DNA of 64,000 nt from Eimeria necatrix (Eukaryota > Apicomplexa > Conoidasida > Eucoccidiorida > Eimeriidae), in assembly GCF_000499385.1 (NCBI RefSeq), contig NW_013651900.1, forward strand, positions 1 to 64,000, given 5' to 3'. Numbering within the stretch: the stretch's first letter is position 1; each line of letters opens with the position of its first letter. The position numbers were made by a program, and so were the translations under genes. Of this stretch, positions 31,993-44,640 are shown piece after piece. The notes beneath the pieces were generated by a model. It was given only the letters and a program-made list of their open reading frames with translations. It had not been told where the DNA came from and searched no databases.

Positions 31993-34500
31993 TCTCGCCA
32001 AAATCAAAAAGCCCAAAAAGTAAACTGGTAAGACTGGTCTCGCCCGTAGTAATGCCAAAGTTTAAGTGAAACTGAGGGAGTGTACGTTGACCAGCGCACC
32101 GTGCAGACCAAGCTCGAGTTCCACTGTGCGCTCTTCTGCTTGCTTCCTTACCTGAGGCGCATGCGATTCCAGGCACTCAGATACACAAAATTCTGATTTT
32201 TTTGCCAAGCGCCCTGCCCTAATCCTTCCTCTTATAGGTCCTTCTAAGCATCCCAAACCGAAACGGCGCTGCTGCGCCGAGCGCGGCCTTATTTCCCGCG
32301 TTCCCCCCTCTCTATGTGAAAGATCATGCTGATGCAGATGCCGCTGCCGCTGGTGTACTACTGCTACTGCGGCTGCTGCAACTGCAGCTAGCAGTGAAGG
32401 AGTGATCTCCGCCCTGGGCCGCGCAAAGCTTAGATGTGCGGGCAGAAGCATGGGTGCTGGCGGAGCAGTACTCAGGAAAATATGAAAACTGAATTGGGTC
32501 GACCCAGCAAGAAAATTGTTTCAGAAAAGGAAAGAGACAACGGGCCCCACGATGTCACAGTGACGAGCACGAGTCCACAGCTGCAGCAACTCACGCTGGA
32601 ATGGAGTTCCGTGTTCTGCTGGCGATCAGTATCTGGTGTCGAGTTCCAGCGAAATACAGAAGTAATATGAAAGCAGCGAGTGGAACTTTATGTCCCACCA
32701 GTGCAACACAACTTCAGGTACTGCCGCCTGCGTGTCTGGAGCTGGTGTAGCGCGCGGCGCTACAACAAGGCGAAGAGCTGAAACAGAAGAGTCAGGTATT
32801 GAGCTATCAATTGTACTTTGAGCCTAATATAGCTATTTACCCGTAGTTTGTCGGCTCCGGTCCGTACCCGAGGCTAGTAAGGCACACGAGCAAGGTTTGG
32901 GGCTGGCTGAGACCTGCGTAACGGGTCGGCACGTTTAAGCCGAAGGAATCAGCTCTACGCATCTCATTAGCTCCCCATTGCCCATATCAAAGCGTTTTGT
33001 TTTTACATGCATTTTAACGGAGGTTAGGTGTATATCTGGTGCCTTTGCGCTTACTGCATTTAGTAGGTGGCTTACGTGTACTGGGATGTTGAATGCAGCC
33101 GCAGTCACAGAAACTGTCCGTTATGATAAACCAGAAGAATTGTTCCGTGTTGCATAGATTTTTCGCCTGCAACTTTTGCCGTTTCCTGTGGAGCTGCTTG
33201 TAGTTGCGGACTCGACTCCCCGCAGCGGGGTCCCAGTACAGTCACCGCTGACGAGTTCTCACGCTTTGCGTAGTGAACATGAGGTGCGGCGACATAGTAA
33301 ATGAAGTGCTAGTCTCTATAAGACAGCCACCATTGGCCTCAAGTATTGTGCAGTGCAGCCCAGAAAGGACTTGATGATATGAACGCGCTTCTGCAGGGAG
33401 ATGAAGTGGGTGCCGCCGGTGGTAAGAGTGCCGAATTACCAAATAGTGAAGAAAGAACCGAGGCCTCCAATAAGCCAGTGCAATAAGGGTGTTTTGAGGC
33501 TCTGCCACTCCTTGCAACATCAATTTCAACCAAGCACCGACTGAAGAACGCCACTGGCATCGATTGAGCACACTGCTCAGTTTAATGCATAAGAGTCCTT
33601 GCTACAGTCTTCTCTGTGGGCTAACAAGGAACTTTCAGAACTTTTCGCTGGACAATTCAGTGGATGCACAGAATGTCCCCCCTTGCATCGAGTTCTTGGA
33701 GGCGCTTCCCGGTTAAAGCTAATCCACAATAGCACCATTATTGAGCTGCCCAGGCGGTTTTCTGCAATATCTAAAGTAGTTTCCTTTGGCCAAACCGTGT
33801 TTGTAGCACAAGAGTGTAAGAAGGTCGAATTTATGTTTTCCAGGACCCATGCTTCGCGTCCAATACCACTATGCTCAGAGTAGTTTTAAAGCAGTTGTAG
33901 GCTATCTTGCACTTTAGTAGGTGGCGTGACACGCTAGGCCGCTCCATAGCCATACTCGAAACACAATGGGCTACAACTCTGTACACATCTTTTGTAACAA
34001 TATCAGCGAGTTAAGACGACTGCAGGCTACTTGCATCCCTTCAGAGGGAGCTAGCAACAGCTAATTTTCAAATTGGTCTACAGCATTCGATTATCGTTTG
34101 GATTCTCAGTAGGAACTCAAGTAAATTCCTGGTGCGCATTTCTGATCGCTGGTGTTGGCATTACTCACCCAATACTTCTAAACAGCACGCATGCAACTCC
34201 TCTCGAACTAGAATGAATGAAGCATATTATTATGAATTATTAGTGCTCTTTTGTATAGGCACTTAAGGAGCTGCACAAATCTCAGAAGCCTGTTCAACTA
34301 AGTATGGCCATAAGTTACTGCGCCCTGGTATGTGCAAAGCAAAGATCATCGACGGGTAGCTCCTACGATTCCCTGCTAGCCAAGTTCTCACTGTATGATA
34401 CTGAATAGACGCCTGCTTTGGTTTCCAAAAATTGTTGCCAGCAGGCGCCTTGTGTGAATTCTCTCTATTGCAAGACCCTGAGAATACAGGACTCCCGCAA
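31993..34500. other. Rab7 upstream region and P-segment, no gene recognised
   Basis: No repeats. Frames at 32062-32451 (minus), 32434-32670 (plus) and 33242-33571 (minus) are open but show no motif. Two alternative frames at 33.24-33.57 kb are equally open, so no gene is called. The Rab7 promoter should lie just right of 31992. Confidence 0.45.
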
Positions 34501-34541
34501 ACCTGGCATTGTGGGTGTCTCTGTTTCGACTGATATGGTCC

Positions 34542-35308
34542 TTATTCACCATTATACTCTTCACGGCTAGAGGCAGTACCTTCCTGAAGCAGCTCAACAA
34601 AGCAGCTCAGGGTCTCCCAGCTTCCTTCCGCAAAGTTGTTAGCCCTACTAATTTTTTGAACGCTGGTTGAGCTTTTCTTTGCCAACATTAATTGCACTGA
34701 TCCTTCCAGGAATTCGCGCGCAGCTGTCACCAGCTCTGTCGCCGCTCAAATATGCGGGGAGTGCAACGAGTGTCCTGCACCTGGCTAAGATTAAGCTCAG
34801 GTTGCTGTGCGTCGGTTTCTTAAGAACAGGCTCGTCAGGAGAAGTGGACGCATCAGAGTCTTCGACTTTTCTTTGGTGCATCGCCGTGTCCCCGCTTCGG
34901 TATTCTGCGCATGGGACAACGCCGATGAAGCGCTAACTCCTGATATGGTGATATACTCACCTTGTCGCTTTCTTGCCCCTGAAACATCATTTGAAAGCGG
35001 TCGAGACACATTGTGGAAGTTTCGGTGGCGAGCCGGATAGAGTGCGTACGCCGTAGCGGCTAAATTCCGTTGCGCTATGGAGCCTCAATTGTGATACTGC
35101 CCAGAGTCCAGACAGTTTTGTTACATAAGGTAGAAAACCCCCACGAACGTCTGGCCATGTGGAGCACTACATTCAGGGAGTTTTCTTGCTCGTGCCGATG
35201 CAACATTGACGCTTGGGCTCCCATAAAACCATCCTTTGATGCCTTCTCGTACATATATATTCTTCCTCGCTGGCGCATACATTCAGCCATTTTGGCTTGC
35301 TCGGTCAT
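34542..35308 (-). CDS. Probable small multi-exon gene, unknown product
   Basis: Three neighbouring minus-strand pieces look coding. Near 35308-35120: MTEQAKMAECMRQRGRIYMY and a His/Glu/Met-rich continuation. Near 35065-34963: SIRLATETSTMCLDRFQMMF ending GQESDK at a strong GTGAGT donor, entered from an AATTTAG acceptor. Near 34730-34570: LVTAAREFLEGSVQLMLAKK and continuation. A fourth frame at about 34907-34790 (VEDSDASTSPDEPVLKK) also follows a GCGCAG acceptor. I could not join all pieces in one phase-consistent model. The SIRLATETS piece is reminiscent of Q-SNARE helices (weak inference). Limits are approximate. Confidence 0.3.
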
Positions 35309-35309
35309 A

Positions 35310-35945
35310 CTTTTCTACCTCCCTTGGTGGCCTAGCTTCCGTATTTCTCTTAAGTTACAGTTTACATTCAAGTCAAATAATAATATTACTGTAGAACTTA
35401 AGCTATTCCGTTAGACGGAAATCTGGAAGGAGCGCAGACATACATGTACAGTGTTAGTGTCAACGACAGCCAACACCAGCACTGACCCTAATACACACGG
35501 ATCCGACGTTGGCGGCTAGCTTCAGTACAGAAGAGCATAAATGACAAGATCCAATCTAAAAGAAAGATGTAACTAGCATCTTTATTCCGAGCATGTGCGC
35601 GCCGCACACAATCACAACAAGCCCCAAGCCTAGCGCCGGTGTCTTGTTCGCAAAATGCAAGGTAAGAATCAACAAACACGAACAATCTAGCTACGATGTG
35701 TCAGGATGACTAAATAAACTGCGGAATGCGCCTTTTCAACACTAGTCTTAATCGTACTGAAGTGCCCAGTACCGCCAGCAAGGGCTGCGTTTGCTTCAAG
35801 TGCCAGCAGGTTTCGCTGAAGCTGCGCCAGATCGCTTCCGTCGCTCTTTACAGGCAGACGAGAAATATCTAAAACAAGAAGAATCACCTGCCTGTGTGTT
35901 TGTTTTCCGGGGCCTGTGAAGCGCCGCCGTGACTAAGCTGTCTTG
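35310..35945. other. Intergenic, no gene seen
   Basis: Unique sequence with short overlapping frames on the minus strand and no motifs. Confidence 0.45.
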
Positions 35946-35947
35946 CG

Positions 35948-36202
35948 ATGGTCCTCTCGGTCTCCGAAGGCGGTGACGAAGGTTCTACAAGTTCATTCCC
36001 GCTTCTTCTACAGGCTGTGTTACTTCTGCTTTTATCTCTGCACGCTTTGGCGGTAGGTGTGTGGGGCTTTGCCTTCTTGAGGGACCTGGCACGCGGAAAC
36101 CAACGCAACGGACCGTTGACCTCTGCCGAGCTCAACAGGCAAGAAAGAGAACGACAAAGGATTGAGAAGGAGCGTCTGGGCTCCGCAGCGAAGATCGAGT
36201 GA
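35948..36202 (+). CDS. Possible small single-pass membrane protein
   Basis: 84 codons. Residues 1-14 are polar and acidic, then a strongly hydrophobic stretch (FPLLLQAVLLLLLSLHALAV, about residues 17-36), then a basic and charged tail with SAELNRQERERQRIEKERL, likely helical. That is the layout of a small single-pass membrane protein with a cytosolic coiled tail. It ends 235 bp before the start of the Sir2 gene on the same strand. No family recognised, and a spliced or chance frame remains possible. Confidence 0.35.
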   Translation: MVLSVSEGGDEGSTSSFPLLLQAVLLLLLSLHALAVGVWGFAFLRDLARGNQRNGPLTSAELNRQERERQRIEKERLGSAAKIE

Positions 36203-36436
36203 AAGAGAACCGAAGAGATAGAAGCGAGTAATCCGCAAAAGCAGGGCAGCTGGGGGAGGGAAGCAAATGGCCAAGAGCAACAGAGCTGCTACGGAGTAGA
36301 AGAAAGAAACGCGCAAGATAGATTCGAAACGTGCGGAGTCTCTTCAGGGATTGCAGCGTGGGCACATTGATGCGTTCCGCCGCCTCAGCTGATGAAGCAT
36401 GTGCTTAACTGCACTTGATGGTCGTGTTAAAGTATA

Positions 36437-38470
36437 ATGGGCCAGTGGTTAACGTACATGCGCCCAAAGCGCACGGAGCACATTTCCATTGAACGGCTGG
36501 CGGAGGAACTCCGCAAAGCTACGTACGTTTCTTCCCGCATCCGTTTTTCTTATCCTGCCACAACATAGCAATTGTCATTCGGTGATACGAGCGTCTGAAA
36601 TTCCAGTTGTCGTTCTCGTTATCTGTCGTGATTGTGCTATCTCTTTGTAGAGCCCGAATTCTGTTTTCTTTTAATTGCGTACTTGTTGTTACTTTTGTTT
36701 TTTTTTTTAGGTACGTAGTAGCGCTGACTGGCGCTGGGGTCTCAGCTGAGAGCGGCATTCCCACCTTCAGGGATCCGTCTGATGGCTTGTGGCAGCGGTA
36801 AGGATTGCTAAACTGACCCTTATTGCATTATTATTGACAAAATTTAGCGATTGACGTACTTAGTGCTCCTCCTTCGCTTCAGAGATTATGTTTATGTTTC
36901 AGGTACGATCCTGCAGTGTACGCGACCATCTGGGGCTTCTGGCGGCAGCCCAGTAAAATATGGCAGTTGCTGCACGAGTTCCTGAATGAGCGCGAGCCTG
37001 AGCCCAACAGGGCTCACTTGGCTTTGGCCCAGCTAGAGGCTTTGGGGATCGTTAGGGCAATTGTTACTCAGAATGTGGACAACCTACACCAGGATGCAGG
37101 CAGCAAGCGCGTCATTGAGTACCATGGAAACCTGATGAGCGTGCGTGTTACCTGGACTAACAAGTGCACCTGTTAGGATTTGTTTGCTGAGCAGCTTGTG
37201 TTGCAGACACATGACAAGGGAGGGCGGGGTGGTTCCATCGCATATGCATATGCGGAACCGTGGGCAACTAGTTACTCTGCTCGGTGTACGTTGAAGTGCT
37301 GCTTCTGTCATTCTTTACACTTTTTGTGATTCTGATTTTCTCCTGTTGTTCTTCGCTGTAGGCCTCTTGCTACCGGTGTGGCGCCAAGATGCAGCTAACA
37401 AAGCAAATGGCAAGAAATCCTTCATTCAAAAAGAAACTTCCTCCCAAGGTGCACATAAGTGATGCTCAGAAGAACGATGTAACTTTTATTTGTAGCTCTA
37501 GAAAGAAAAAGTGGTCATGACAGGACACTAAGAGCTGCAGTAGAATCCCTTGCGAGCGTATTAGGAACTGCAAGCAACCTGCGTTGCAGGCATGGGCCGC
37601 TAGCATTGTTCTGCGCGTAACGTGCAGTGCGGATGCGGCGGCTACTTCAAACCAGATGCCGTCTTGTTCGGCGAAGGCATCCCCTCTAAAGCTGTGCGGG
37701 AGGCGAACAAGGAAGCCGACGCATGTGATTTGATGCTGGTGGTGGGCACTTCGGCAACTGTCCAGCCGGCCTCAGATATACCCTATAGAGCCATGAAGAA
37801 GGGGGCTAAAGTAATTGAAGTGAGCTTTGCATCTTTTTTTAAAGTTCAGCTCTAGAATTCAGGATGCAGTGATCGGCTGAGAGCTGCGATCTCGTGAAGA
37901 GAACCTCAGTGAATCCGTACCAAGCTCTAAAAAGGCACCCAAGGGACTTCCTAGAGCCTTAAGGATCCTTGAAAAGGCCATCAACACAATTCAGCGGAGC
38001 AGTATATTTTGAACTGTTACAGGGTTGATCCGTCAACTAGTAAGTGCCTCGATATGTCGTGCCTTCAGGTGAACTTGGAGGAGACAGGATTGACTAACCG
38101 TATATCGGACATGATATATATTGGCAGGTAATGGCCCACCATGTGTCGAATTGATTGGGTGCAAGCACACAGTGGTCTTAAGCACCCATTGTTGGGCTTC
38201 TCCGCATGCTCATTTGTTGTTCGTCCTGTACTGCAACAAATGGATATGTTGCCTCCAGGTCAAAGTGTGTAGCGTCCATTGGCCGACCTGGCTCGGTGCA
38301 TGTGCTGCAGGGCGAGCGACTTGATGCAAACGCTGCAGCTTCTTGAGCCGCATCCTCCTGAGGCATCAGCAGGCGACCCCGTCCCTGCAGAGGGATTAAC
38401 TGAACCCGCGGTTACTGAACCCAACGCGAGCGCAGAGTTAGCACGTGAACCCCCTGGGGAAAATGAATGA
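36437..38470 (+). CDS. Sir2-family NAD-dependent protein deacylase (sirtuin)
   Basis: Seven exons: 36437-36522, 36711-36797, 36903-37140, 37362-37448, 37628-37819, 38069-38127, 38311-38470. They total 909 nt, 302 residues, phases consistent. Motifs: GAGVSAESGIPTFRD (NAD site), TQNVDNLHQDAG and YHGN with the catalytic His, zinc ligands CYRC and CGCG, KPDAVLFGEGIP, VVGTSATVQPASDIP, VNLEETG. TQNVDNLHQDAG with H-G-N resembles the bacterial-type/class U-III group more than class I (inference). It would remove acyl groups from lysines with NAD. The start MGQWLT has Gly2 but no Ser6. The last exon choice (GGCGAGC after CTGCAG) gives ASDLMQTLQLLEP, the usual C-terminal helix, then a Pro/Glu-rich tail; the alternative acceptor at 38258 would stop at 38346 without that helix. 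Confidence 0.92.
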
Positions 38471-39057
38471 GTAACTGCTTTCCAAAGAGGGACTTTAATC
38501 TGGGGTTTGCATCACAGGACGTGACACCTGAAACTTCAATGCGTGCGCTTCGATAGAGTGCAGCAAAATCAGTCCTAATCCCAAGTACCAGCAATGCAGC
38601 TTCCTGCCTGTGCTGCCGCCAGAACCATGGCGCCAGAACATATGAGCGCAAAGTGAGAGTAACTGCTCCGGAACTTTAGGAGAGTTTATGACGTGCAGCC
38701 GAGCTGCATTGTGCAATTAAGTACGTATCCGGGCATCTATCTATATACAGACGGCTTCGTGGGCTCTTTGCCCCCTTCTCGGCATTACGGGCGGAGCTTG
38801 ACAGCACCTCGCAGTTCTGTTTTCAGTATTCTTTGAGAAGCAAGCCAACGCGGGGTGTTCATCTGCATGGGGTTAAGTGCTGTAGCGGCAATGTGTGAGA
38901 AGCAAGAGCAGCTGCTAGAAGTTGCTCCAGCGCCACTTTGTGCAAAAGCCACTGTTAGTCTGGGTACGCTGCTGCAGATTGGTTATGTTCCCACACTAAA
39001 AAGCAAGCCGGAAATGAGATCCTAGTACACCACTGAGAACAGGCTGACCGCACCACT

Positions 39058-42000
39058 CTAGTAGGTATTAATGTAACAAACAGCAACATTGGGACGCTCC
39101 TGTAATTTCAAGTATGGGAGAAACATCGCCTTGACCGTGGTCGAACATGGGCAGCTGATTGTCCAGCAGGCACTCAGTAGTTCGCCAAATTCAGCAAGTG
39201 ACGATGCGAAATAACGATGCGAAATCGAGGAAAAGACAGAAGTGTACTGCCCTGCGCCGTGGCTGTGGGTAAAAGGACGGCAACAGACTGGTGACGCGGT
39301 TCCAAAGGCGAGCCTAGAAATGTGACTACCCTTGTCGAAATCTGGGGAGTTTAAAACTGTACACTGGATTTTCTCAATGCTCACTGACATGCTACGGGCA
39401 GCTACGTGTTGTCGAGTTCGCAATCGTAAGCTTCTCGCAAGCAGTAAATTATCCAACAGTTTGTGGAAAGGAAACAATCAACAGGACGGTCTTCATCAAA
39501 AATTGGCACCCCCAATGGTCAAGTAGTACTCTAAGGAGTCGCCCTAGGTAGCAACAGCGCACAACCGTGTGTCTATGAGCGTGCGCACACACATACCGTT
39601 CGTGTGCATGATGTGAGGCACCCCTGGACACACTGACGGATATGCTTGGATGTTCATACTTCCATACACGCATAAGGCAGTTGCAGCAAGGTACGGCATA
39701 TTAACTTACCACGCGGAGCTGAAGGCTGGTAGACCGGTCGTGGAGCAGCCCTCTTCGAGTAAGCGGGAAAACGACTGGAGAGTCTGGGGGCAGCACTTTA
39801 CATTGTAAACCCCAAGCGCGCTGCGCTGCCGCTCCTACTGAGCCTGCAATCGCACAGATAAGCAGGCTGCTTCAGCACAGGTTCTTCAGCGGTACGGTTT
39901 GAAGGCCTCAGAGCTGCGAGTTCACGCTTCAGTGTGGTTGTTCGAGCACCTCTCACCTTCTCGTACTGCCTTATAAAGGGATCGCCTCACAAGTACATCT
40001 ATGCCTGAGTAAGAAGTGGACACGTGATGTAGCTCTGGCTCCAGGCATTCTGCAAACAGCAGAGCGCACGAATCGCTGCGAGTTTCACATATGGCAAAAG
40101 CGCCAGCCGATGCAAAACCTGAACACAGATCCGCGCATTCACTCTTTTTTATCTGACATGAAGCAGCAAAATAGCAAGAACTCACCCGCCCGTTTCAGCC
40201 TTTCAGTGGTCATGTGACGGTATTGATCGCTGTCAAACCACTCCCCATACTGTATTTCCAGTGGGCACCCCTCATACAGTCCTCTCGAGGCCGCGTCCAA
40301 CGCCTTCGACCCTGTAAGGGACCCCGATGCTCTCCTAGTGACGCGCAGAGGAAGCCACCTAATGGTGGAAACGTCGGCAACTCCTATGCCATTGGACAGC
40401 GCCACAGGTACCTCTACTAAGTCCCCTACGCACACTGGGCCTAGGTGAGTCAACACGGCCTGTCCCGTCTCATCCCCGTGGAACCGGCAGAGGTCACGAT
40501 GAAGCCACATCCGTCGACTGGTTCCCGCTTGGGCAACAGCCACTGAGAAGACTGGTACCTCGCGCCGGCACTGCCCTGTGGGCGTGCCACTACCCTAAGC
40601 AAGTTCAGATGAAAAACAAACCACGCAGCAATAGTGCAATTAATGCAAAGGAAATGCGGAATACGAAACCCGCTGTAAACCGGACCATGGAAAATTTGAA
40701 CTAGCTCCGCCTATCGCTTGTGAAACTGAAGTCTGACGGCCTAGCAACTCTAGTTGGTTCTCTGTTAATATTAATATCCTCTTCGTGTCGTACCCTGCTA
40801 GGTGGCCGGACGATAGCCACAGGACTTTGTCCTTCGTCTTGCCTGCCTCGCAACGTTGACCTCCAGGAAGAAGGACTTGCGTCTGCCCAGCGACAAGCAG
40901 AATCAGTCGCCTGCTCACTTCCTGTGAGATCTGGGAATACGTAAGAGTCTCTCGTGGAAGAGAGATGACGATACTTGAAACAGTACCCCAGAGACAGCAC
41001 GTTATTTGCCGCGGGCGGCAGTACCTAAAAGTACAACGGAAAACAACTTGTCTGGCCATGTACCAAGTTCGGGTGTAATATGTCCCCCGCAAAATTACTC
41101 TAGATGAGGGCCGATTCTCACGTAGATCAACACATCTAGACTCTCTGCAACGTGCAACTTTACTGTGCAAATACATAGCACTCTATTATGCAGCTCCAAC
41201 ACTTTGATACAACACTCATACTTGTTCCATGCAACGGACTACCTAAAAGAAAAACGGACAGCGAATTTTACCTTTGCTGTGATCACCCAATCTAATCTGG
41301 CACCCTTCCCATCTGTCGTGTGCAGCGCCTGCTGTTTGAGCGTGGCGATGACGGGCGAAAAATACTTGCCATACGACTCCTCAAAGTCTCGAGTAATAGG
41401 AGAGCACATATCAGCAAGGCCGCTGCGGAGGAGACAGACAGGATACACACAAGCAAACAAAGGGAGAAACAAGCAAATAATAAATGACCATGAATCAGCG
41501 GGACAGCACAAGGAGCACCTGGAAGGCAAAGGGGCGAGAAAGTTCGTAAATGAGCAAGCAGCTGAAACAAGAAAGCGCCATCAAACAGGCCAGCGTGTGC
41601 CTCTGCATTCTGCAGCATAGCGCTGTAAAATGGCAGTGTGCGTACTTGCTGATCTTCATAAACCAATGCACGCACACACCCATGGCGGTCCCCAGAGAGG
41701 GCCCCAGAAGTAGCGGCAGCAGTGTCTGCAGAGCCCTTCCCTCAAGAAACGGGGAATGGTTGCATGCAGGACCATAGCACACGCTGCCCGTCGCAGTTAT
41801 GTCGCGTGAAGGCAGGGCAACTGACGCCGTGTTTTCCCTCTCCCTTGCTGATTGTTGGTTTCTTTCGACGGCAACGGTCGTAGGAACGCAAGACCCCAAG
41901 GCCGAGTTGGGAGACAACGGACAAAACATCTCAGCTTCCTCAATCTGCACAGCAAGAGCCCCGTCCCCCCTCCCTTCGCGGCCCCTAGCAGCGCGTTCCC

Positions 42001-42874
42001 TTCCAACATTCCTGACGCCACCTTCAAGAGGACGAGTGGCGGAACCATGAAGATCCTCCGCTGCACGACACTCAGCTGGGGACCGCATAGAGCTTCCCTC
42101 TGGTGGGCCTGTTACATGGCCCTCTAGCGGCCCAGCAGTATGGCCCTCAGAAGCCTCCGTCGTCTCCCTGTCCGACGCCCTGCGCTGATGCCGGTCATCA
42201 TTTGCATGCAGAGTCAGGTCTGCAGAAAGCGGCTGCGGCTGCTGCTGCGGCGTTGGCGGCTGCACGTTGCTCGTGGAACTTGGAGAGGTTTGCCCGGCGG
42301 AGAGTCTCGTTGCTCTGCAGGAAGGGTCGGGATCGCTGCCCCTACTTCTTCCGCAGTCGCTGAGCTCCGAGCTCTGTTGCTTCAGCGTTTCAGCTGCTCT
42401 AGAAACCGTAGGAGAGCAATGCGACATGGAGGGAAATGGCAGTGGCGACTGCGCCCTCACGTGAGGGGCTTTTGCCCTTGTAAAAGATGGACTAAGCCCC
42501 CTCAGCATCTCATCCGCCGTTTCCGATGCTTCAAATTCATCGGGGGCCCCGTCAGAATTAGTGTCTGTCGTCTCCGCTATGCTGAGGGTTGCAGGCAGTC
42601 GGGTCCCCGCCATCACCTGCTCGACTAGCACTGCGGCGCTGGCCCGGCTTGACCCACGAGACGACCTTACTTCCTGCCTCATCTGCTTCCTCTGAAGCTT
42701 CTGGAGCTCCCTGTGAGTCACTGCCTGCAAGCTCCCGCCTGCTGTGCTGTAGCACTCTCTGGGCACCGCTGCTTGGCGGTCACAGGAAGCGGAGGAGAAG
42801 CGGGCCTCGATAGAAGCCCGAACAGCCAAGTATCCATCGAGAGGTACGGTTGGGTGAGAGGGATTGTTACCCAT
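39058..42874 (-). CDS. 829-aa protein of unknown function, N-myristoylation candidate
   Basis: Seven-exon model with every phase consistent: 42874-41676, 41422-41272, 41024-40794, 40594-40186, 40118-39991, 39825-39710, 39313-39058. Total 2,490 nt. The N-terminus MGNNPSHP fits an N-myristoylation signal (Gly2, Ser6). Residues to about 380 are Ser/Pro/Glu-rich and probably disordered, including a short decamer-like repeat around GPLEGHVTGPPEG. A folded-looking part follows: ITRDFEESYGKYFSPVIATL, LSLGYCFKYRHLSS, MWLHRDLCRFHGDETGQAV, CVGDLVEVPVALSNGIGVAD. The C-terminal half is Cys- and His-containing with no recognised domain. Exons 1 and 4 are secure as coding; the last exon is the least certain (the TGG at the end of exon 6 is followed by TAA across a GTAAGT donor). 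Convergent with the sirtuin, 588 bp apart. A membrane-attached scaffold is only a guess. Confidence 0.6.
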
Positions 42875-44640
42875 TGATTCTGCGTAGAAGCTTCAGTGAA
42901 CTGGCTTTAGTGAATAGAGCAGAGTAATGTTATACAGCGGCAGGAAATATGCGACGAGCCCTGCAAAGGCTGCAGCTACGAATTGAGTTTGTTGAGACAC
43001 GTTTCATGGAATATGATTGCGTATTTCTTGTCAATTTCATCAACTCCATAGGTGTGTGCTACTTTGGTTGTCGCCCTGCTGCGTCTGCCGTTCTGGTACA
43101 GGGGAGCATTGTTGAAGTACATGCTGCTTTTTAAGCCCTCTCCATGATCAGATACAGCAAAATAAAAGGCGCTGAGTACAAAGACACTTTTAAAAGTGAT
43201 CGCATAGCCTTTAGACCGATTCTGCAACGGGCCTGCAACGAGGGGCCCACCAACTCCCGGGCCGGGGCCTGAGAAGCTGCTGTAAATTCGTGAACGCAGT
43301 TTCACGGAGAAGATTCTATTGACCTCTTTTAGTCAAATGCTTTTGTTATCAAAGTAAAAAGAAGGAAACCACTGAGGCCGAACAGCTCGGGCGACGACAA
43401 GTCGCGACACACTACCAGCGGACCGTCTACAACGGACCGTGCGTACTGCTGAGAAAGAAGGCAGCATCTGCTGTACACATCAACCATTCATACTTTCCGC
43501 ATGCTTCTCATGATACAGAGTGCTGATTAAGTGAACCAAAGGCGTACTTGGTCCCACGAGCCAAGCATTTCGGATGCCTTACTGTTGTGAAACCATTGGC
43601 AGCATGCTCGTTCAAAATCAGGACTTGATGTAACAATACAGTGACTTTTTCAAGCACTATATTCATGCACTAGCCCCTAACACATTCGTACAGGAACACT
43701 GATCCAAAGAAGCCAGCAGCGAGGCACGCCACGCGGACTTGTCTTTGAAAGCCATCTAATGGCAGCCATGCTGTGATACCTGACCCCCAGAAAATATTTT
43801 CTTATTCGAAAACGCAGCCCTATACCCGCTTTTCGTCCGAAGGGTGACACTTCATCATCTCCTTATGGCCAAATCGGATGAAGCCTTGAGAGTTGCATAA
43901 CAGAGAGGATGAGAGGATCAAGTGACAGCGAACGTAGCAACTGCTTTGCTACTATGTGAGACGCTAGATTTACACTGAAAAGAAATGTGTAATTCAGATG
44001 AAGATGATGCCTTGATTTCGGCAAAAGGCGAGCTGCGAAGTAGCAACTGGCTGCCTCAGCAACTGTATTCCTTTGTAGAACAGTGGTTAAAATGGACACA
44101 ATTGAGTGGTCTACGAAATCACAGTGTAACTATTCCACGGTATTCTCAGGTCTCATCAAGGAATCAAGTACTAGGAAACCAGACACCCAGCATAGGTTCA
44201 ACGTGTACTGCCTAGAGGTTGAAATAGATACCCAAAAAGCAGCTAGAATGTGAGGGCTCAACATGAAGCCTCGTCGCGAACAAATGTGGCCAGAACTTTA
44301 GCCTGACCGATATTTCTGGAGTTTTCGGGAAAAATCAAGGTTTGCCTCGCCCTCCGAATCGTGGCAGATTAAGAATGCAGAACAGGTTAGAACTTTAAAT
44401 ACAAACTGTACAGGTCACTCAGCAGAGAGGAACATTTGCTGTCAGTTGCTCCGTAGCGAGCAGTGCAAGATGAGCACTACCAAATGGGAGAATTGCGGAG
44501 CAATTTTGCTGGTGGTACGATCCATCTGAAACCTCTATATTTGGCCCTCTGGCTTCTTGCCAGTGCCTCGAAGATTTAACAGCACAAGAACGGGCCGAAG
44601 CACGCATAAGCGGCTTGGCAGAACGCTGGCCAGTAGACCT
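42875..44640. other. Intergenic, no gene recognised
   Basis: Upstream region of the 829-aa protein gene and downstream region of the GMC oxidoreductase gene, both on the minus strand. No tracts, no motif-bearing frame. Confidence 0.5.

Noticed and set aside
33180..33245. Possible tRNA-like arm around GACTCGACTCCCC
   Set aside because: No matching acceptor stem, anticodon arm or A-box could be folded around it.
38412..38716. Minus-strand frames overlapping the sirtuin 3' end
   Set aside because: They overlap the last sirtuin exon (38311-38470), whose reading matches the family C-terminal helix, and the convergent gene already ends in phase at 39058.
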